In this document: in pieces, positions 53,807-64,000 of the stretch
Position numbering within the stretch: the stretch's first letter is position 1
Layout: every line of letters starts with the position of its first letter
NCBI RefSeq assembly: GCF_000814765.1
Contig: NZ_JWIC01000004.1
Coordinates: 372,001 to 436,000 of the forward strand
DNA from: Pseudoalteromonas luteoviolacea
Lineage (GTDB): Bacteria > Pseudomonadota > Gammaproteobacteria > Enterobacterales > Alteromonadaceae
Length of the DNA stretch: 64,000 bases
Direction: 5' to 3'
The notes under the pieces: model-generated
Seen by the model: the letters and a program-made list of their open reading frames with translations, nothing else
Databases searched by the model: none
What the model was told of the DNA's origin: nothing
Made by a program: the position numbers and the translations under genes

Positions 53807-54898
53807 TTAAACGTTGAACAAGAAGTTCATCACGTCGCCATCTTTTACAATGTAATCTTTACCTTCTTGACGCATTTTACCTGCGTCTTTTGCACCGCTT
53901 TCACCTTGGTATTCAATGTAGTCATCAAACCCAATAGTCTGTGCACGAATAAAGCCACGCTCAAAGTCAGTGTGAATTTTACCAGCAGCTTGTGGTGCAG
54001 TTGCGCCAACAGGAATGGTCCATGCGCGCACTTCTTTTACACCTGCTGTAAAGTAGGTTTGTAATTTAAGAAGCTCGTAACCGCCGCGGATCACTAAGTT
54101 CAGGCCAGGCTCTTCAAGACCAAGATCAGCCATGAACTCAAGCTTGTCTTCTTCTTCAAGTTCAGACAGCTCTGATTCAATCGCCGCACATACAGGGATC
54201 ACAACGGCGTCTTCAGCTGCTGCAATTTCACGTACTTTGTCTAAGAATGGGTTGTTTTCAAAACCATCTTCTGTGACGTTGGCGATATACATTGTCGGTT
54301 TGATCGTTAAGAAGTTAAGCGGCTTGATAGCTGCAAGCTCTTCCTTAGTTAGCTCTAAAGAACGCAGTGTTAGGCCTTCATCAAGGTGTGCTTTAACTTT
54401 TTCTAATACATCGTTTTGGAATTTAGCTTCTTTATCGCCGCCTTTTGCTTTTTTAGCATTACGTTGAGCTGCGCGATCTGCGGCTTCCATATCTGATAAA
54501 ACAAGCTCAGTGTTGATAACGTCAATATCATCAGCAGGGTTTACTTGACCCGACACGTGTACGATATTTTCATCTTCAAAGCAGCGAACAACATGGCCAA
54601 TGGCATCTGTTTCGCGGATATTTGCTAAAAACTGGTTACCAAGACCTTCACCTTTTGATGCGCCTTTTACCAGACCGGCAATATCAACAAATTCCATCGT
54701 TGTTGCGATGGTCTTTTGTGGATTAACAATCGCAGCCAGTTGGTCTAGACGAGGATCCGGAACGGCAACAACGCCTGTGTTTGGTTCGATTGTACAAAAC
54801 GGAAAGTTTGCGGCTTCGATCCCCGCTTTAGTTAATGCATTAAATAGGGTTGATTTACCAACGTTTGGTAAACCCACAATGCCACATTTAAAACCCAT
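53807..54898 (-). CDS. ychF: ribosome-binding ATPase YchF
   Basis: A 363-residue Obg-family P-loop protein. G1 [13 protein letters not shown]3-like [20 protein letters not shown], and the NxxE ATP-specific motif region; C-terminal TGS domain (about 280-363) with [18 protein letters not shown]. YchF prefers ATP and binds the 70S ribosome. Downstream of pth with 46 bp, an arrangement also found in E. coli. Confidence 0.96.
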   Translation of the reverse strand: MGFKCGIVGLPNVGKSTLFNALTKAGIEAANFPFCTIEPNTGVVAVPDPRLDQLAAIVNPQKTIATTMEFVDIAGLVKGASKGEGLGNQFLANIRETDAIGHVVRCFEDENIVHVSGQVNPADDIDVINTELVLSDMEAADRAAQRNAKKAKGGDKEAKFQNDVLEKVKAHLDEGLTLRSLELTKEELAAIKPLNFLTIKPTMYIANVTEDGFENNPFLDKVREIAAAEDAVVIPVCAAIESELSELEEEDKLEFMADLGLEEPGLNLVIRGGYELLKLQTYFTAGVKEVRAWTIPVGATAPQAAGKIHTDFERGFIRAQTIGFDDYIEYQGESGAKDAGKMRQEGKDYIVKDGDVMNFLFNV

Positions 54899-54944
54899 AA
54901 TTTTGAACCTTCAGTTAATCAAATTGTTGCCGTATAAAAATACT

Positions 54945-55529
54945 TTACGGCTTAAATGAATGTAGTCTGTTTTGTGCTTTTAACACACCGTCTTTCGCTA
55001 AAATTTCCATGCAACGAACCGCTTCATCAACGACCGCATCAATTTTTTCTTGGTCAGCTTTTGGTGCTTTACCTAATACCCAGCCCGTGACCTTGTCTCG
55101 GTGACCCGGGTGACCAATGCCTATTCGTAAGCGCATAAATTCTTTGTTATTGCCAAGCTTAGAAATAATGTCTTTCAAGCCATTATGCCCACCATGACCA
55201 CCGCCTTTTTTAATTTTGGCGATACCAGGGTCCATATCCATTTCGTCGTGTGCAACGAGAATGTTTTCAGCTGGAATTTTAAAAAAGTTTGCGAGGCTTG
55301 AGACCGCTTTGCCACTTAAATTCATATAAGTGGTAGGAATAAGCAATTTGAATTCTTGATTATTGATGAGTACTTTGCCCGTAAGGCCATGGTACTTAGA
55401 GTCAGGTTTGAGAATGCAATTGTAGCGTTTTGCCAGTTCTTCTATGAACCACGCACCGGCATTGTGACGAGTGTTTGCATATTCGGGGCCTGGATTAGCC
55501 AGGCCCACAAGCATTTGAATATTATTCAA
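54945..55529 (-). CDS. pth: peptidyl-tRNA hydrolase
   Basis: A 194-residue hydrolase that recycles peptidyl-t[22 protein letters not shown] with the catalytic His (HNAG), and [28 protein letters not shown], are diagnostic. The frame starts at TTG (55527-55529) with AAGGTG eight bases before it; the first in-frame ATG (55514) lacks a site. The TTG region overlaps a perfect 16-bp palindrome. Located between rplY and ychF. Confidence 0.94.
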   Translation of the reverse strand: MNNIQMLVGLANPGPEYANTRHNAGAWFIEELAKRYNCILKPDSKYHGLTGKVLINNQEFKLLIPTTYMNLSGKAVSSLANFFKIPAENILVAHDEMDMDPGIAKIKKGGGHGGHNGLKDIISKLGNNKEFMRLRIGIGHPGHRDKVTGWVLGKAPKADQEKIDAVVDEAVRCMEILAKDGVLKAQNRLHSFKP

Positions 55530-55543
55530 GGTGTTAACACCTT
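55528..55543. repeat. 16-bp palindrome at the pth start
   Basis: AAGGTGTTAACACCTT is a perfect palindrome covering the pth ribosome binding site and TTG start. It could fold in the mRNA and limit initiation. Confidence 0.6.
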
Positions 55544-55548
55544 AAAAA

Positions 55549-56157
55549 TTACTCAGCTGCTTCTTCAGCTTCTTCTTCAGAAGCAGCGCCTTTAGGAGCG
55601 TTTAAAGTAACAACAGCTTGGTCGTGGTCCGCACCTTTAGCTAGTTCTACTGAAACAACACCTGCAGGTAGTGCAACGTCAGATAGGTGTACAGTTGCAC
55701 CTACAGCGATTGCAGCAACATCAACTTCTACGAACTCAGGAAGTTGAGCTGGTAGACATGTGATTTCGATTTCTGTTACGTGGTGAGCAACAGTGTTACC
55801 GCCTTTAGTAGCAGCGTCTTCGTTGATGAAGTGTACTGGTACTTTAGTGTGGATCTTCTGAGAAGCATCAACACGTTGGAAGTCTAAGTGAGTGATCTTA
55901 GGCTTGTACGGGTGACGCTGGATGTCTTTAACGATAGCTTCAACAGACTCACCGCCAATGTTTAGCGTAAGGATGTGAGTGTAGAAACCTTCGTCTTCTT
56001 GCATGTGGATCACTTTGTTGTGATCTAGAGTAAGAGAAACAACTTCTTTGCCCGCACCGTAAAGGATTGCAGGAACTTTATCAGCGCGACGTAGGCGGCG
56101 GCTCGCACCAGTACCTAATTCTACGCGTACTTCAGCGTCTAAAACGTATTGTGACAT
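55549..56157 (-). CDS. rplY: 50S ribosomal protein L25/general stress protein Ctc
   Basis: A 202-residue L25 of the long (TL5/CTC) type; ATG at 56157 with GGAG nine bases upstream is preferred over the longer frame to 56208. The N-terminal 5S rRNA-binding part ([21 protein letters not shown]) and the C-terminal beta domain are visible; an acidic Ala/Glu tail ends it. It lies between prs and pth. Confidence 0.93.
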   Translation of the reverse strand: MSQYVLDAEVRVELGTGASRRLRRADKVPAILYGAGKEVVSLTLDHNKVIHMQEDEGFYTHILTLNIGGESVEAIVKDIQRHPYKPKITHLDFQRVDASQKIHTKVPVHFINEDAATKGGNTVAHHVTEIEITCLPAQLPEFVEVDVAAIAVGATVHLSDVALPAGVVSVELAKGADHDQAVVTLNAPKGAASEEEAEEAAE

Positions 56158-56316
56158 AACTGTCTCCAAAATATATAAAGTTAATAATGTCAGAAAACTC
56201 GCGACCAAATTTTCTGGCGTATACCTATCAAGCTAACAAATTTTGTCTGCCCAGTAGGTAAAAAAGGCGCGCTAATATAGCACTATCATGGCTAGATTAA
56301 AACCATTAGAGCAATA

Positions 56317-56340
56317 AAAAAGCACCAAACGGTGCTTTTT
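56317..56340 (-). terminator. terminator after prs
   Basis: AAAAAGCACC (56317-56326) and GGTGCTTTTT (56331-56340) form a 10-bp stem with a 4-base loop. It ends the prs transcript before rplY. Confidence 0.85.
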
Positions 56341-56359
56341 TATTTAATCTTGCAATGAA

Positions 56360-57307
56360 TTAATGTTCAAACATTGCCGAGATTGATTCTTCGTTGCTGA
56401 TACGGCGAATAGTTTCTGCCATCATGTCAGCTAAGGTTAGTACTTTAACCTTATCGATTGCGCGAAGCTCGTCAGACAATGGAATAGAGTCTGTTACGAT
56501 GACTTCGTCGATGACTGAGTTACGTAAATTCTCAGCAGCGTTACCAGATAACACTGGGTGAGTTGCATAAGCAAATACACGCTTAGCACCGTGCTCTTTA
56601 AGCGCAGCAGCTGCTTTACATAACGTACCACCTGTATCAATCATATCGTCAACGATAATGCAGTCACGGCCTTCTACGTCACCGATGATGTGCATTACTT
56701 GTGATACGTTTGCTTGAGGGCGACGCTTGTCAATAATTGCAAGGTCTTTGTCGTCAAGTAGTTTTGCAATAGCACGCGCACGTACTACGCCACCAATGTC
56801 TGGTGAGACAACAACGACATCGTCGAAATCACGCTCTTTCATGTCTTCGATAAGTACTGGGCTACCAAATACATTATCTACTGGGACATCGAAGAAGCCT
56901 TGGATTTGTTCTGCATGCAGATCCACAGTTAATACGCGGTCAACACCTACACTTGATAGGAAATCCGCGACTACTTTTGCAGTAATAGGCACACGTGCTG
57001 AACGAACGCGGCGGTCTTGACGTGCATAGCCAAAGTATGGAATGACTGCTGTAATACGACCAGCAGAAGCACGACGAAGCGCATCAACCATAACGATGAG
57101 TTCCATCAGGTTATCGTTTGTTGGTGCACAAGTTGATTGAATAATAAAGACGTCTGAACCACGTACATTTTCATTGATTTGAACGCTGATCTCACCGTCA
57201 CTAAAACGGCCTACAACGGCATCACCTAACTCAATAAATAAACGTTTTGCAACTTTTTGAGCTAGCTCGGGTGTTGCGTTACCAGCGAAGAGCTTCATGT
57301 CGGGCAC
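56360..57307 (-). CDS. prs: ribose-phosphate pyrophosphokinase
   Basis: Makes PRPP from ribose 5-phosphate and ATP. With the GTG at 57307 (GAGGA eight bases upstream) the protein is 315 residues, exactly the E. coli length; the longer frame to 57349 adds 14 unrelated residues. [20 protein letters not shown], the flexible loop [11 protein letters not shown] and the PRPP loop [10 protein letters not shown] are all present. It follows ispE, as in E. coli. Confidence 0.96.
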   Translation of the reverse strand: MPDMKLFAGNATPELAQKVAKRLFIELGDAVVGRFSDGEISVQINENVRGSDVFIIQSTCAPTNDNLMELIVMVDALRRASAGRITAVIPYFGYARQDRRVRSARVPITAKVVADFLSSVGVDRVLTVDLHAEQIQGFFDVPVDNVFGSPVLIEDMKERDFDDVVVVSPDIGGVVRARAIAKLLDDKDLAIIDKRRPQANVSQVMHIIGDVEGRDCIIVDDMIDTGGTLCKAAAALKEHGAKRVFAYATHPVLSGNAAENLRNSVIDEVIVTDSIPLSDELRAIDKVKVLTLADMMAETIRRISNEESISAMFEH

Positions 57308-57391
57308 GGTAGGGTTCCTCAGGCACTGAATTTTTGGACTAACATGCAAAGACTAAAATAGCACAGTCGATACAGGCTAACTTAAACTAAT

Positions 57392-58246
57392 TTACTTCTC
57401 TTTGTTTAGCCACGTAGCTAATTGCTTGTGAGTGATCGACTCACGTGCACTTTTGGCTACAAAGCCTTGCCAAGATGACGGCATTTGCTGGAGTACACGC
57501 AGTGCTGATTGCTCGTCATCAAAAACTGCAAAACAACAACTTCCAGTTCCAGTCATTCTTGACGGCGCATATTTTAGCAACCACGTCAGGGTCTTTTCAA
57601 CCTCAGGGTAAAGCTTTTTAACTAACTCTTCGCAGTCATTGTGTGTATCAGCCATTTGCCAAGGGGTTTTTAGTTTCGGAGTGCTGCGAGGTAGGTCCGG
57701 ATCTGTGAACACTTTTACGGTACTTACATGTACACCTGGCGCCACCACTAAATACCACTTTTCAGGATAGTCGAAAGGGGTCAAAACTTCCCCAACACCT
57801 TGGGCTAGCGCGGTTTTACCATGTACAAATACGGGCACATCTGCGCCTAGTTTTAAGCCGATTGTTGCCAGTGCTTGCAGTGACAGTTTACATTCCCAAA
57901 GCGTGTTTAAGGCAAGTAGGGTCGTCGCCGCATCAGATGAGCCTCCCCCAACTCCTCCGCCCATAGGTAAGTGTTTCGTTAAATGTACGTTTACCCCTTT
58001 TTTTACTGTTCGATGGGGTAAAAGTGCATTGGCCGCTTTATAAATCAGGTTATCGTCGCGATTGATCCCCGCCACATCACCGTCAATGCAGATGTCATCT
58101 TGCTCAGTCAATTCGAAACAGAGCTCATCACCGAAGTCGAGCATGGTAAAGACGCTTTCAAGTTCATGATAGCCATCTGCTCTTCGACTATTAATATGTA
58201 AAAAGAGATTGAGCTTCGCGGGTGCTGTTAAAGTGAGTTTGGTCAT
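57392..58246 (-). CDS. ispE: 4-diphosphocytidyl-2-C-methyl-D-erythritol kinase
   Basis: A 284-residue GHMP kinase of the MEP isoprenoid pathway. PAKLNLFLHINSRRADGYHELESV and the phosphate loop LPMGGGVGGGSSDAA are signature motifs. The ATG at 58246 overlaps the lolB stop codon (ATGA), so it is translated after lolB. The same pathway as dxs, at 8 kb. Confidence 0.95.
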   Translation of the reverse strand: MTKLTLTAPAKLNLFLHINSRRADGYHELESVFTMLDFGDELCFELTEQDDICIDGDVAGINRDDNLIYKAANALLPHRTVKKGVNVHLTKHLPMGGGVGGGSSDAATTLLALNTLWECKLSLQALATIGLKLGADVPVFVHGKTALAQGVGEVLTPFDYPEKWYLVVAPGVHVSTVKVFTDPDLPRSTPKLKTPWQMADTHNDCEELVKKLYPEVEKTLTWLLKYAPSRMTGTGSCCFAVFDDEQSALRVLQQMPSSWQGFVAKSARESITHKQLATWLNKEK

Positions 58247-58833
58247 TGTGGATCGAACTGCCATGCATTAATTTGAATTTTAATTGTAATATCTTGATGT
58301 GTGAGTGTCAGCCTAGCAGGTAGCGTGAGGCCATTGAAATTTCGGTAACGTTGATAATTGATGGTCCACATTTGTCCTTGCTCGTCCTGCCAACTGGCTT
58401 GTTGGATATTGCCCGCTTTGTTGAGTTCATAGCCATCTTCAAAGCGAGTTGCAGTGAACCAGTTTGGCGCTTGCGTTATTGGCAGTTGCCAACCACTGAT
58501 ACGTTGAATGAGGGCGGCGCTTTCGGGCCCTGTATAAGACTTGCCATCTACAACCAGTTCACTATATTGATCTAGTTCCATCAGTTTTAATACTTGAGTA
58601 CCAATGAAGCTGGTTAAGGTAAGCGCTTGCTTTTTATTTGTGTATTGCCAATTAAAGTTGACCGACTGTCTGTCATCGGGTGCGATAAAGGCGATTTTGC
58701 CTCGTGCTTGCCATTTATTGAACTCGGCAAGGGTGTTTAACGTTGCTTGTCCCTGAACCGGGTGCCGTGGAGACTGCGCACATCCGCCTAGAAACAAAAA
58801 AAACATGAGCAAAATCAAATGAAATTGTTTCAA
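58243..58833 (-). CDS. lolB: outer-membrane lipoprotein receptor LolB
   Basis: Receives lipoproteins from LolA and inserts them into the outer membrane. Chosen start: TTG at 58833, with AAGGA seven bases upstream, giving MKQFHLILLMFFLFLGGC with lipobox Cys18; an ATG at 58854 has no ribosome site and adds acidic residues. The mature part shows WQARGKIAF, QVLKLMELDQYSELVVDGK and C-terminal LTHQDITIKIQ typical of LolB. About 196 residues; ispE follows. Confidence 0.88.
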   Translation of the reverse strand: MKQFHLILLMFFLFLGGCAQSPRHPVQGQATLNTLAEFNKWQARGKIAFIAPDDRQSVNFNWQYTNKKQALTLTSFIGTQVLKLMELDQYSELVVDGKSYTGPESAALIQRISGWQLPITQAPNWFTATRFEDGYELNKAGNIQQASWQDEQGQMWTINYQRYRNFNGLTLPARLTLTHQDITIKIQINAWQFDPQ

Positions 58834-58916
58834 ATGAGGTTCCTTACTTTCCATATTCGATTGATTTTTGGTAAAATTGGCCGCTTTAAAGCAGGGCTTG
58901 GGCAACACTGGCATTT

Positions 58917-60173
58917 ATGACCATCATCGCACTTGGTATTAATCACAAAACCGCTTCCGTCGAATTACGTGAAAAAGTCGCTTTTTCACCCGAGCAATTG
59001 TCTCGTGCTTTGGAGCAGCTCAATCAGTTATCAGAATTTCATGAATCTGTGATTGTGTCTACCTGTAACCGTACCGAAATTTATTGTAGCCTCGACAATG
59101 ACAATTCCCAAGCACTTCTCGGTTGGCTGGCAAATTTCCATGATATCTCGCAACAAGAGTTAGCAGACAATGTGTATATCCATCAAAATCAAGATGCCGT
59201 AAACCATTTGATGCGAGTTGCTTGTGGTTTAGACTCTTTAGTATTGGGTGAGCCACAGATCCTTGGTCAGATAAAGCAAGCTTATAATAGCTCGAAACAC
59301 CATCATGTGATCCAGCCCATGTTCGAGCGGTTATTTCAAAAAACGTTCTCGGTTGCCAAGCAAGTTCGAACAGAGACAGAGATTGGTGCCAGTGCCGTCT
59401 CAGTGGCTTATGCGGCCGTAAATCTTGCTAAGCATATTTACGGTAAGCTCGATAAAACCAAAGTCTTGTTAATCGGTGCGGGTGAAACCATAGAATTAGT
59501 TGCTAAACATTTATCTCAACATCATCCACAGCATATTACCGTTGCCAATCGAACTATCGAACGGGCAAAAAATTTGGCCGAAGAAATTGGTGGAGATGTG
59601 ATCTCTCTCGCTCAACTGCCTGACGAATTACAGCATGCGGATATCGTGATAAGCTCAACAGCGAGCACCCTACCAATAATTGGTAAAGGGGTGGTTGAAC
59701 AAGCATTAAAGCAAAGAAAGTATCGTCCTATGTTGTTCGTCGATATTGCAGTGCCAAGAGACATTGAAAGCCAAGTTAATGAATTGGACGCTGCGTACTT
59801 ATATACGGTGGATGACCTACAGGCCATCGTCAATGAAAATATCGCCAGCCGCGAACAGGCGGCAACACAAGCACAGGCGATCATTGATGATAAAACCAGA
59901 GAGTTTGCAGATTGGCAGCGCTCTTTAAAATCGGTTGATGTGATCCGCCAGTACAGAACATCAGCACAAGAAATAAAATTAGAGCTCGTGGAAAAGGCTG
60001 TAAATCAGCTACAATCGGGTAAAGATTCAGAAAAAGTCTTGCTTGAACTAGCAAATAAGCTAACCAATCGACTCACTCATGCCCCAACGCACGCGATTCA
60101 AAAAGCCGCAAAAGAAGGGGATATGGAGCGATTGATGGTACTTAAGCAGGCATTAGGTATTGAACAGGAATAA
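58917..60173 (+). CDS. hemA: glutamyl-tRNA reductase
   Basis: A 418-residue enzyme reducing glutamyl-tRNA to glutamate-1-semialdehyde, the first step of haem biosynthesis. The catalytic Cys50 lies in STCNRTEIY; the NADPH site is KVLLIGAGETIELVAKHL; the C-terminal dimer helix ends RLMVLKQAL. Divergent from lolB; prfA follows 7 bp later. Confidence 0.97.
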   Translation: MTIIALGINHKTASVELREKVAFSPEQLSRALEQLNQLSEFHESVIVSTCNRTEIYCSLDNDNSQALLGWLANFHDISQQELADNVYIHQNQDAVNHLMRVACGLDSLVLGEPQILGQIKQAYNSSKHHHVIQPMFERLFQKTFSVAKQVRTETEIGASAVSVAYAAVNLAKHIYGKLDKTKVLLIGAGETIELVAKHLSQHHPQHITVANRTIERAKNLAEEIGGDVISLAQLPDELQHADIVISSTASTLPIIGKGVVEQALKQRKYRPMLFVDIAVPRDIESQVNELDAAYLYTVDDLQAIVNENIASREQAATQAQAIIDDKTREFADWQRSLKSVDVIRQYRTSAQEIKLELVEKAVNQLQSGKDSEKVLLELANKLTNRLTHAPTHAIQKAAKEGDMERLMVLKQALGIEQE

Positions 60174-60180
60174 AATTTAG

Positions 60181-61266
60181 ATGAAAGAGTCTGTCTATCG
60201 TAAGTTAGAAACCCTAGTTGAGCGTCATGAAGAAGTGGAAGCGATGCTAGGCGATCCAGAAGTGATTGGCGATCAGAACCGCTTTCGCGCACTTTCTAAA
60301 GAATACTCAGAGCTTGAAGATGTTGTAAAAACATTTACTGCTTATCAGCAAGCACAAGAAGATGTCGCTACAGCAGAAGAGATGCTAAAGGATTCAGATC
60401 CTGATATGCGTGAAATGGCGCAAGAAGAATACAAAGAAGCCAAAGCGGCGATTGTTGAGTTAGAAGATCAGCTACAAGTACTGATGCTGCCAAAAGATCC
60501 AAAAGACGATAATAATGTCTACCTAGAAGTACGTGCGGGTACCGGTGGTGATGAGGCCGCAATTTTTGCAGGTGACTTATTCCGTATGTACAGCCGCTAC
60601 GCGGAAACGCAAAAATGGCAAGTAGAGGTCGTGAGTGCCAATGAAGGTGAGCATGGCGGTTATAAAGAAGTGATTGCTAACATCAAAGGTGATGGTGTGT
60701 ATGGCAAGTTGAAGTTTGAATCAGGCGCGCACCGTGTACAACGTGTTCCAGAGACGGAATCACAAGGTCGTGTTCATACATCAGCGTGTACTGTTGCTGT
60801 GATGGCTGAAATCCCTGAGGCAGAAGCCATCGAGATTAACCCTTCTGATCTAAAGGTTGATACGTTTAGAGCGTCAGGTGCCGGTGGTCAGCACGTTAAC
60901 AAAACAGACTCGGCAATTCGTATAACCCATATTCCAACAGGGGTTGTTGTTGAATGTCAGGATGAGCGTTCTCAGCATAAAAACCGTGCTAAAGCATTAT
61001 CTGTACTTGGAGCGCGATTGCAGCAGGCTGAAGACGAAAAACGCCAAGCAGCTGAGGCGAGCGAGCGTCGTAACTTAGTGGGTAGTGGTGACCGCTCTGA
61101 GCGTATTCGTACATATAACTATCCTCAAGGTCGTATTACGGATCACCGTATCAATTTAACTTTATATCGTTTAAATGAAGTGGTTGGTGGTGAGCTTGGC
61201 GCGATTATTGACCCGCTTCTTCTTGAGCACCAAGCAGACCTATTGGCTGCGATAGGTGATGATTAA
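60181..61266 (+). CDS. prfA: peptide chain release factor 1
   Basis: A 361-residue RF1 that reads UAA and UAG. The GGQ motif ([17 protein letters not shown]) and stop-codon-recognition region are typical; length equals E. coli (360). Its end overlaps the start of prmC, whose product methylates this GGQ glutamine. Confidence 0.97.
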   Translation: MKESVYRKLETLVERHEEVEAMLGDPEVIGDQNRFRALSKEYSELEDVVKTFTAYQQAQEDVATAEEMLKDSDPDMREMAQEEYKEAKAAIVELEDQLQVLMLPKDPKDDNNVYLEVRAGTGGDEAAIFAGDLFRMYSRYAETQKWQVEVVSANEGEHGGYKEVIANIKGDGVYGKLKFESGAHRVQRVPETESQGRVHTSACTVAVMAEIPEAEAIEINPSDLKVDTFRASGAGGQHVNKTDSAIRITHIPTGVVVECQDERSQHKNRAKALSVLGARLQQAEDEKRQAAEASERRNLVGSGDRSERIRTYNYPQGRITDHRINLTLYRLNEVVGGELGAIIDPLLLEHQADLLAAIGDD

Positions 61267-62110
61267 GGTGAGCCCTATCTCCAATGCCCAAGCAATCGCT
61301 TGGGCAACTCAGCAGCTAATTGAACACTCAGATTCCCCTAAACTTGACGCAGAAGTCCTGTTACTACACATTCTAGATAAGCCTCGCAGTTATTTGTTTA
61401 CTTGGCCTGAAGCCGAGTTATCAGACAACCATCATCAATTGTTTAAAGACCATATTGCAAGGCGGCTGCATGGCGAACCGGTTGCACATATTACCGGAGA
61501 AAGAGAGTTTTGGAGTCTCCCGTTCTATGTCAATAACAGTACTTTGATCCCAAGGCCTGATACCGAAACATTAGTTGAATATGCCCTTGGTCTCGCCTTG
61601 CCTCAGACTGCAAAGGTGTTGGATCTAGGAACCGGTACTGGTGCGATAGCCTTGTCATTAGCGAGTGAAATGCCGACTTGGCAGGTGTGGGCTGTCGATT
61701 ACTCACAGGATGCCGTTGCGTTGGCAAGACGTAACCAGCAGAGACATGCACTGAACAATGTCACTATTGTGCAAAGTGATTGGTTTTCAAATGTGCCTGC
61801 TCAGCAATTTGATCTGATTGTCAGCAATCCCCCGTATATTGAAAATGATGACATACATCTGTCACAAGGGGATGTGCGCTTTGAACCTCTCTCTGCTTTG
61901 GTCGCTGAGGAAAATGGCTATGCAGATATACGTCATATTGCTTCGCAAGCGAGAGAATACCTGAGCTCAGGCGGCTTTATATTGGTAGAACATGGTTTTG
62001 AGCAAGGCGGCGGTGTAAGAGAGATTTTTGCACAAATGAACTATCGCAATATACTTACAATAAAAGATATGGCAGGCTGTGATAGAGTAACTTTGGCACA
62101 GATGCCTTAG
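61259..62110 (+). CDS. prmC: release factor glutamine methyltransferase
   Basis: A 283-residue SAM-dependent methyltransferase that methylates the Gln of the GGQ motif in RF1/RF2. Motif [17 protein letters not shown] and the catalytic NPPY ([11 protein letters not shown]) are present. The start is ATG 61259, inside the last codons of prfA, so they are coupled. Confidence 0.95.
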   Translation: MIKVSPISNAQAIAWATQQLIEHSDSPKLDAEVLLLHILDKPRSYLFTWPEAELSDNHHQLFKDHIARRLHGEPVAHITGEREFWSLPFYVNNSTLIPRPDTETLVEYALGLALPQTAKVLDLGTGTGAIALSLASEMPTWQVWAVDYSQDAVALARRNQQRHALNNVTIVQSDWFSNVPAQQFDLIVSNPPYIENDDIHLSQGDVRFEPLSALVAEENGYADIRHIASQAREYLSSGGFILVEHGFEQGGGVREIFAQMNYRNILTIKDMAGCDRVTLAQMP

Positions 62111-62177
62111 TGATGCGTTGAATGCATTAAATATTTTTAAATTATAGCCCGCGTCAAACAAGCGTTAAGGACTCTCT

Positions 62178-63725
62178 ATGGATGATTTTTTGTTTTCAGA
62201 TGAGCCGACTGATGTCATAGAAACGGAGCAAAGTGGCACTTGGAAAGTCATCATTGTTGATGATGAACCAGAAGTACATGCTGTCACCAAGCTGGCGTTA
62301 AGTGACTTCGAGTTTCAAAAGAAGAAGCTTGAGTTTCTCAGTGCATACTCAGGAGAGGAAGCGAAACAAGTGGTGACCGACCACCCTGATGCAGCCATAG
62401 TGCTGCTAGATGTGGTGATGGAAACCGATGATGCGGGTTTAAAAGTCGCCCAGTATATTCGCGAAACGGCTAAAAATAATAATATTCGTATTATCCTCAG
62501 GACAGGGCAACCAGGTCAGGCTCCTGAGCGACAAGTTATCGTGAACTACGATATCAATGATTACAAATCGAAAACTGAACTGACCGCTCAAAAGCTCTTT
62601 ACTGTGGTGATGTCTAGTTTGCGTTCTTACCGCGATATTTTGTCTATCGACCAGTCTCGTCAAGGTCTTGAGAAAATCATTACCGCATCTCGGGATATTT
62701 TTGCAACGCACTCAATTGAGCAATTTATCGAAGGGGTGATGCAACAGCTGACTTCGTTATTGGGCACGGTTGATGAAGCCATGTATGCTACTTCTTTGGT
62801 GGCCAGCAATGAACCAGATACCTGTAGCGAAGACCTAGTGGTGTTTACTGGCCGTGGTGAGTTTGCAAAGAGTGAAGGTAAACCGATTGAAGATGTTTTG
62901 AATGAAGAGCAAATACAAGCGTGCAAAAAGGCGCTGAATGAAAAAAGTATTGTTTACAAAGACAATTACTTATTTTCGTATTGCTCAAGTGAGTACAATC
63001 ACGCATCTATGTTATTTGTCTCTGGGATCCCGGAGTTCTTAACCGATACGCAAAAGCATTTAATCGAAATTTTTTCTCAAAACGTACAACTTGCATATGA
63101 AAACGTGCAGTTACAAGCGGAAATTGAAGACACGCAACAAGAGCTGGTATACCGTCTAAGTGAGGCATTAGAGATGCGCTCAACGGAGTCTGGCAATCAC
63201 GTAAAACGTGTTGCGCATATCTGTCACGCACTTGCTGTTGGGTATGGGCTCGGCAATCGAGAAGCGGATTTAGTTCGCATTGCTTCACCGCTGCATGATG
63301 TCGGTAAGGTCGGTATTCCAGATGCGATTTTAAATAAACCAGCCAAGCTGGATGAGCAAGAGTGGACGGTCATGCAAAGCCACGCTAAAAAGGGCTATCA
63401 GCTATTGCGAGATTCTAAACGCGAAATAGTCAATGCCGGCGCGTTAATTGCCAGAGACCACCATGAGAAGTGGGATGGCACTGGTTACCCCAAAGGCACA
63501 AAAGGCGAGGATATACATGTGTTCGGCCGCATTGTTGCGATGGCTGATGTGTATGATGCGTTGCGTCACAGACGCTGCTATAAGGAAGCATGGGACTTAC
63601 CTGAGGTTGTTAAAGAGGTTAATAATCAAAGCGGTAAACACTTTGACCCTAAATTAGTTTCCGTATTTAACGACATTATTGACGACCTTGAAGCCATTCT
63701 TGCGCGTTATCCAGATAAGCAATGA
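62178..63725 (+). CDS. response regulator with HD-GYP phosphodiesterase domain
   Basis: A 515-residue RpfG-like protein. The receiver (about 20-145) holds DDE (29-30), D78 in VLLDVV and K; the middle (about 160-310) is a DUF3369-like sensor; the HD-GYP domain (about 325-510) shows HDVGKVGIPDAI, HHEKWDGTGYPKG and the R in NRE. HD-GYP proteins hydrolyse c-di-GMP to GMP. Inserted between prmC and sirB-like, which are adjacent in E. coli; the phosphodonor kinase is unknown. Confidence 0.92.
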   Translation: MDDFLFSDEPTDVIETEQSGTWKVIIVDDEPEVHAVTKLALSDFEFQKKKLEFLSAYSGEEAKQVVTDHPDAAIVLLDVVMETDDAGLKVAQYIRETAKNNNIRIILRTGQPGQAPERQVIVNYDINDYKSKTELTAQKLFTVVMSSLRSYRDILSIDQSRQGLEKIITASRDIFATHSIEQFIEGVMQQLTSLLGTVDEAMYATSLVASNEPDTCSEDLVVFTGRGEFAKSEGKPIEDVLNEEQIQACKKALNEKSIVYKDNYLFSYCSSEYNHASMLFVSGIPEFLTDTQKHLIEIFSQNVQLAYENVQLQAEIEDTQQELVYRLSEALEMRSTESGNHVKRVAHICHALAVGYGLGNREADLVRIASPLHDVGKVGIPDAILNKPAKLDEQEWTVMQSHAKKGYQLLRDSKREIVNAGALIARDHHEKWDGTGYPKGTKGEDIHVFGRIVAMADVYDALRHRRCYKEAWDLPEVVKEVNNQSGKHFDPKLVSVFNDIIDDLEAILARYPDKQ

Positions 63726-63732
63726 GGTGAAC

Positions 63733-64000
63733 GTGGATTATTTAGCTCTAAAGCATACCCATATGGTGTTTGCAGTACTCAGTATTGTCTTGTTTTACAC
63801 CCGTTCAGTGTCGCGTCTAGCAACGGGCAAGCTTGCAAAAAATAAACTGGTATTTATTTCCAGTCATGGTGTGGATACGCTGTTGCTTGTGTCTGCGGTC
63901 TATTTAGCTGTGACATTGGGTATGAAACCATCTTCTCAGCCGTGGCTGATGGAAAAAATCATATTAGTGGTGGGATATATTGGTCTGGGGTTTGTGATTG
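63733..64000 (+). CDS. sirB: SirB-family membrane protein, N-terminal part
   Basis: Starts at GTG 63733 with AGGTGA just before it and continues past the right edge. About 89 residues with three hydrophobic helices (KHTHMVFAVLSIVLFYTRS, VDTLLLVSAVYLAVTLGM, IILVVGYIGLGFVI) match SirB2. The E. coli order prfA-prmC-sirB2 supports the call; the function is unknown. Confidence 0.8.
   Translation, partial: MDYLALKHTHMVFAVLSIVLFYTRSVSRLATGKLAKNKLVFISSHGVDTLLLVSAVYLAVTLGMKPSSQPWLMEKIILVVGYIGLGFVI

Overview
The window is a chromosomal segment of a marine gammaproteobacterium of the Alteromonadales, most likely Pseudoalteromonas or a close relative. The evidence is the sodium-type flagellar stator pair PomA/PomB, the moderate AT-rich composition, Enterobacteria-like core gene order (miaB-ybeZ-ybeY-corC-lnt divergent from ubiF and followed by a Leu/Gln/Met tRNA cluster; hemA-prfA-prmC-sirB; ispE-prs-rplY-pth-ychF; xseB-ispA-dxs), and the strong resemblance of individual proteins to those of Vibrio, Shewanella and Pseudomonas. 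The species call is inference; no 16S gene is present.

Layout. 1-4.3 kb: the end of a cation-efflux gene (fieF), an alpha/beta hydrolase, a CpxA/CpxR two-component system and a divergent CpxP/Spy-like periplasmic protein, with a perfect CpxR-type box between them. 4.3-8 kb: a PAS protein, a secreted alpha/beta hydrolase, a small XRE regulator and a 700-bp AT-rich gene-free stretch. 8-13 kb: isoprenoid precursor genes dxs and ispA with xseB, then pomAB. 13-16 kb: a glycine-rich micro-ORF with a membrane protein, a lipoprotein and an aromatic amino acid permease. 16-21 kb: bifunctional putA and a divergent Lrp-type regulator. 21-24 kb: a three-gene cluster that matches hydrogen cyanide synthase hcnABC, with an ANR/FNR-like box upstream. 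24-27.5 kb: a tricorn-type protease.

27.8-40 kb is the main accessory region. A 1684-residue exported protein with fibronectin-like repeats and a coiled-coil/hydrophobic core is followed by a 1978-residue exported SpvB/FG-GAP/RHS protein (a TcB-TcC-like fusion) ending in a putative YwqJ-like deaminase toxin tip, then a probable immunity gene and a decayed IS3-like remnant. 40-45 kb holds an SDR enzyme, four small exported proteins of unknown function with even cysteine counts, one small cytoplasmic protein, a GNAT acetyltransferase and a small HTH protein.

45-64 kb is housekeeping: lnt, corC, ybeY, ybeZ, miaB, ubiF; an array of eleven tRNA genes (5 Leu-TAG, 4 Gln-TTG, 2 Met-CAT) built from 224-bp tandem units with a strong GC-discriminator promoter; ychF, pth, rplY, prs, ispE, lolB, hemA, prfA, prmC, an RpfG-like HD-GYP response regulator and the start of a SirB-family gene.

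The most interesting parts are the Tc/RHS-like two-gene secreted toxin with its deaminase tip and immunity gene, the hcnABC cluster with an anaerobic-control box, the amplified tRNA array and the micro-ORF next to a membrane protein. All functional calls rest on reading motifs and recalled family features; no database search was possible.
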